From positions 1-5,591 of the forward strand of contig CAZFBR010000222.1 in the NCBI GenBank assembly GCA_964517215.1: 5,591 nt of DNA. Reading direction: 5' to 3'. Position 1 is the first letter of the stretch, and each line of letters begins with the position of its first letter. The stretch is from CAZFBR01 sp035353495 [NCBI: uncultured bacterium]. GTDB lineage: Bacteria; DAOPZR01. The notes beneath the pieces were generated by a model. The model was not told the origin of the DNA. It worked only from the letters and a program-made list of their open reading frames with translations, and did not search any database. The position numbers and the translations under genes were made by a program. Below, one piece after another: positions 5,523 through 5,591 of the stretch.

Positions 5523-5591
5523 TGGACACATATCGTTGGGACGCAGGGCGGCATTGACCGGCAGTCCCCGGATGCAAACAGCGGCGCGACA
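5523..5591. other. 3' flank of dinB, no feature seen
   Basis: These 69 nt after the dinB stop contain no supported gene start, no convincing terminator hairpin with a T-run and no copy of the LexA-type palindrome. What follows dinB is outside the window. Confidence 0.5.

Noticed and set aside
5554-5582. Possible promoter beginning with TTGACC near the right edge
   Set aside because: No acceptable -10 hexamer at 16-18 bp spacing and no gene visible downstream in the window.

Overview
The window is 5.6 kb of GC-rich bacterial DNA with every supported gene on the + strand. It holds two units: the end of an RND efflux operon, and what looks like a compact, LexA-controlled SOS mutagenesis cassette. 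The lineage cannot be fixed from this window. A high-GC Gram-negative (diderm) organism is implied by the RND tripartite-type pump. A PVC-group bacterium (Lentisphaerota/Verrucomicrobiota) is a guess from the gene combination, not a demonstrated assignment. I see no mobile element, CRISPR array, tRNA or rRNA.

Unit 1 (1-3099): an RND/HAE-1-like efflux transporter is open at the left edge and lacks about 110 N-terminal residues. It is followed, with a 10-nt overlap, by a 98-residue PII-like 'PG0541 family transporter-associated' protein. The overlap and a good ribosome binding site inside the transporter gene suggest translational coupling.

Boundary (3100-3210): small hairpins without T-runs, then a strong sigma70-type promoter (TTGACA, 17-bp spacer, TACTAT). 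Its spacer is almost filled by a 16-bp palindrome, TAGCACA-AA-TGTGCTA, whose core is GCAC-N4-GTGC. This is the best candidate for the operator of the LexA encoded directly downstream.

Unit 2 (3268-5522): lexA (HTH plus S24 self-cleaving protease domain, with every catalytic landmark conserved), then an 83-residue uncharacterised protein, then dinB (Y-family DNA polymerase IV). The small protein begins 3 nt after lexA. dinB begins 152 nt further on, after a very GC-rich spacer with a stable hairpin. The likely logic is that LexA represses its own promoter, DNA damage drives RecA-stimulated LexA self-cleavage, and the small protein and the translesion polymerase are induced together. The small protein resembles the DUF6504-type module that I recall at the C-terminus of some Y-family polymerases, so it may be a stand-alone polymerase accessory factor. 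That is an inference.

The most interesting points are the unusual LexA operator embedded in its promoter, the lexA-small protein-dinB arrangement, and the small protein itself.
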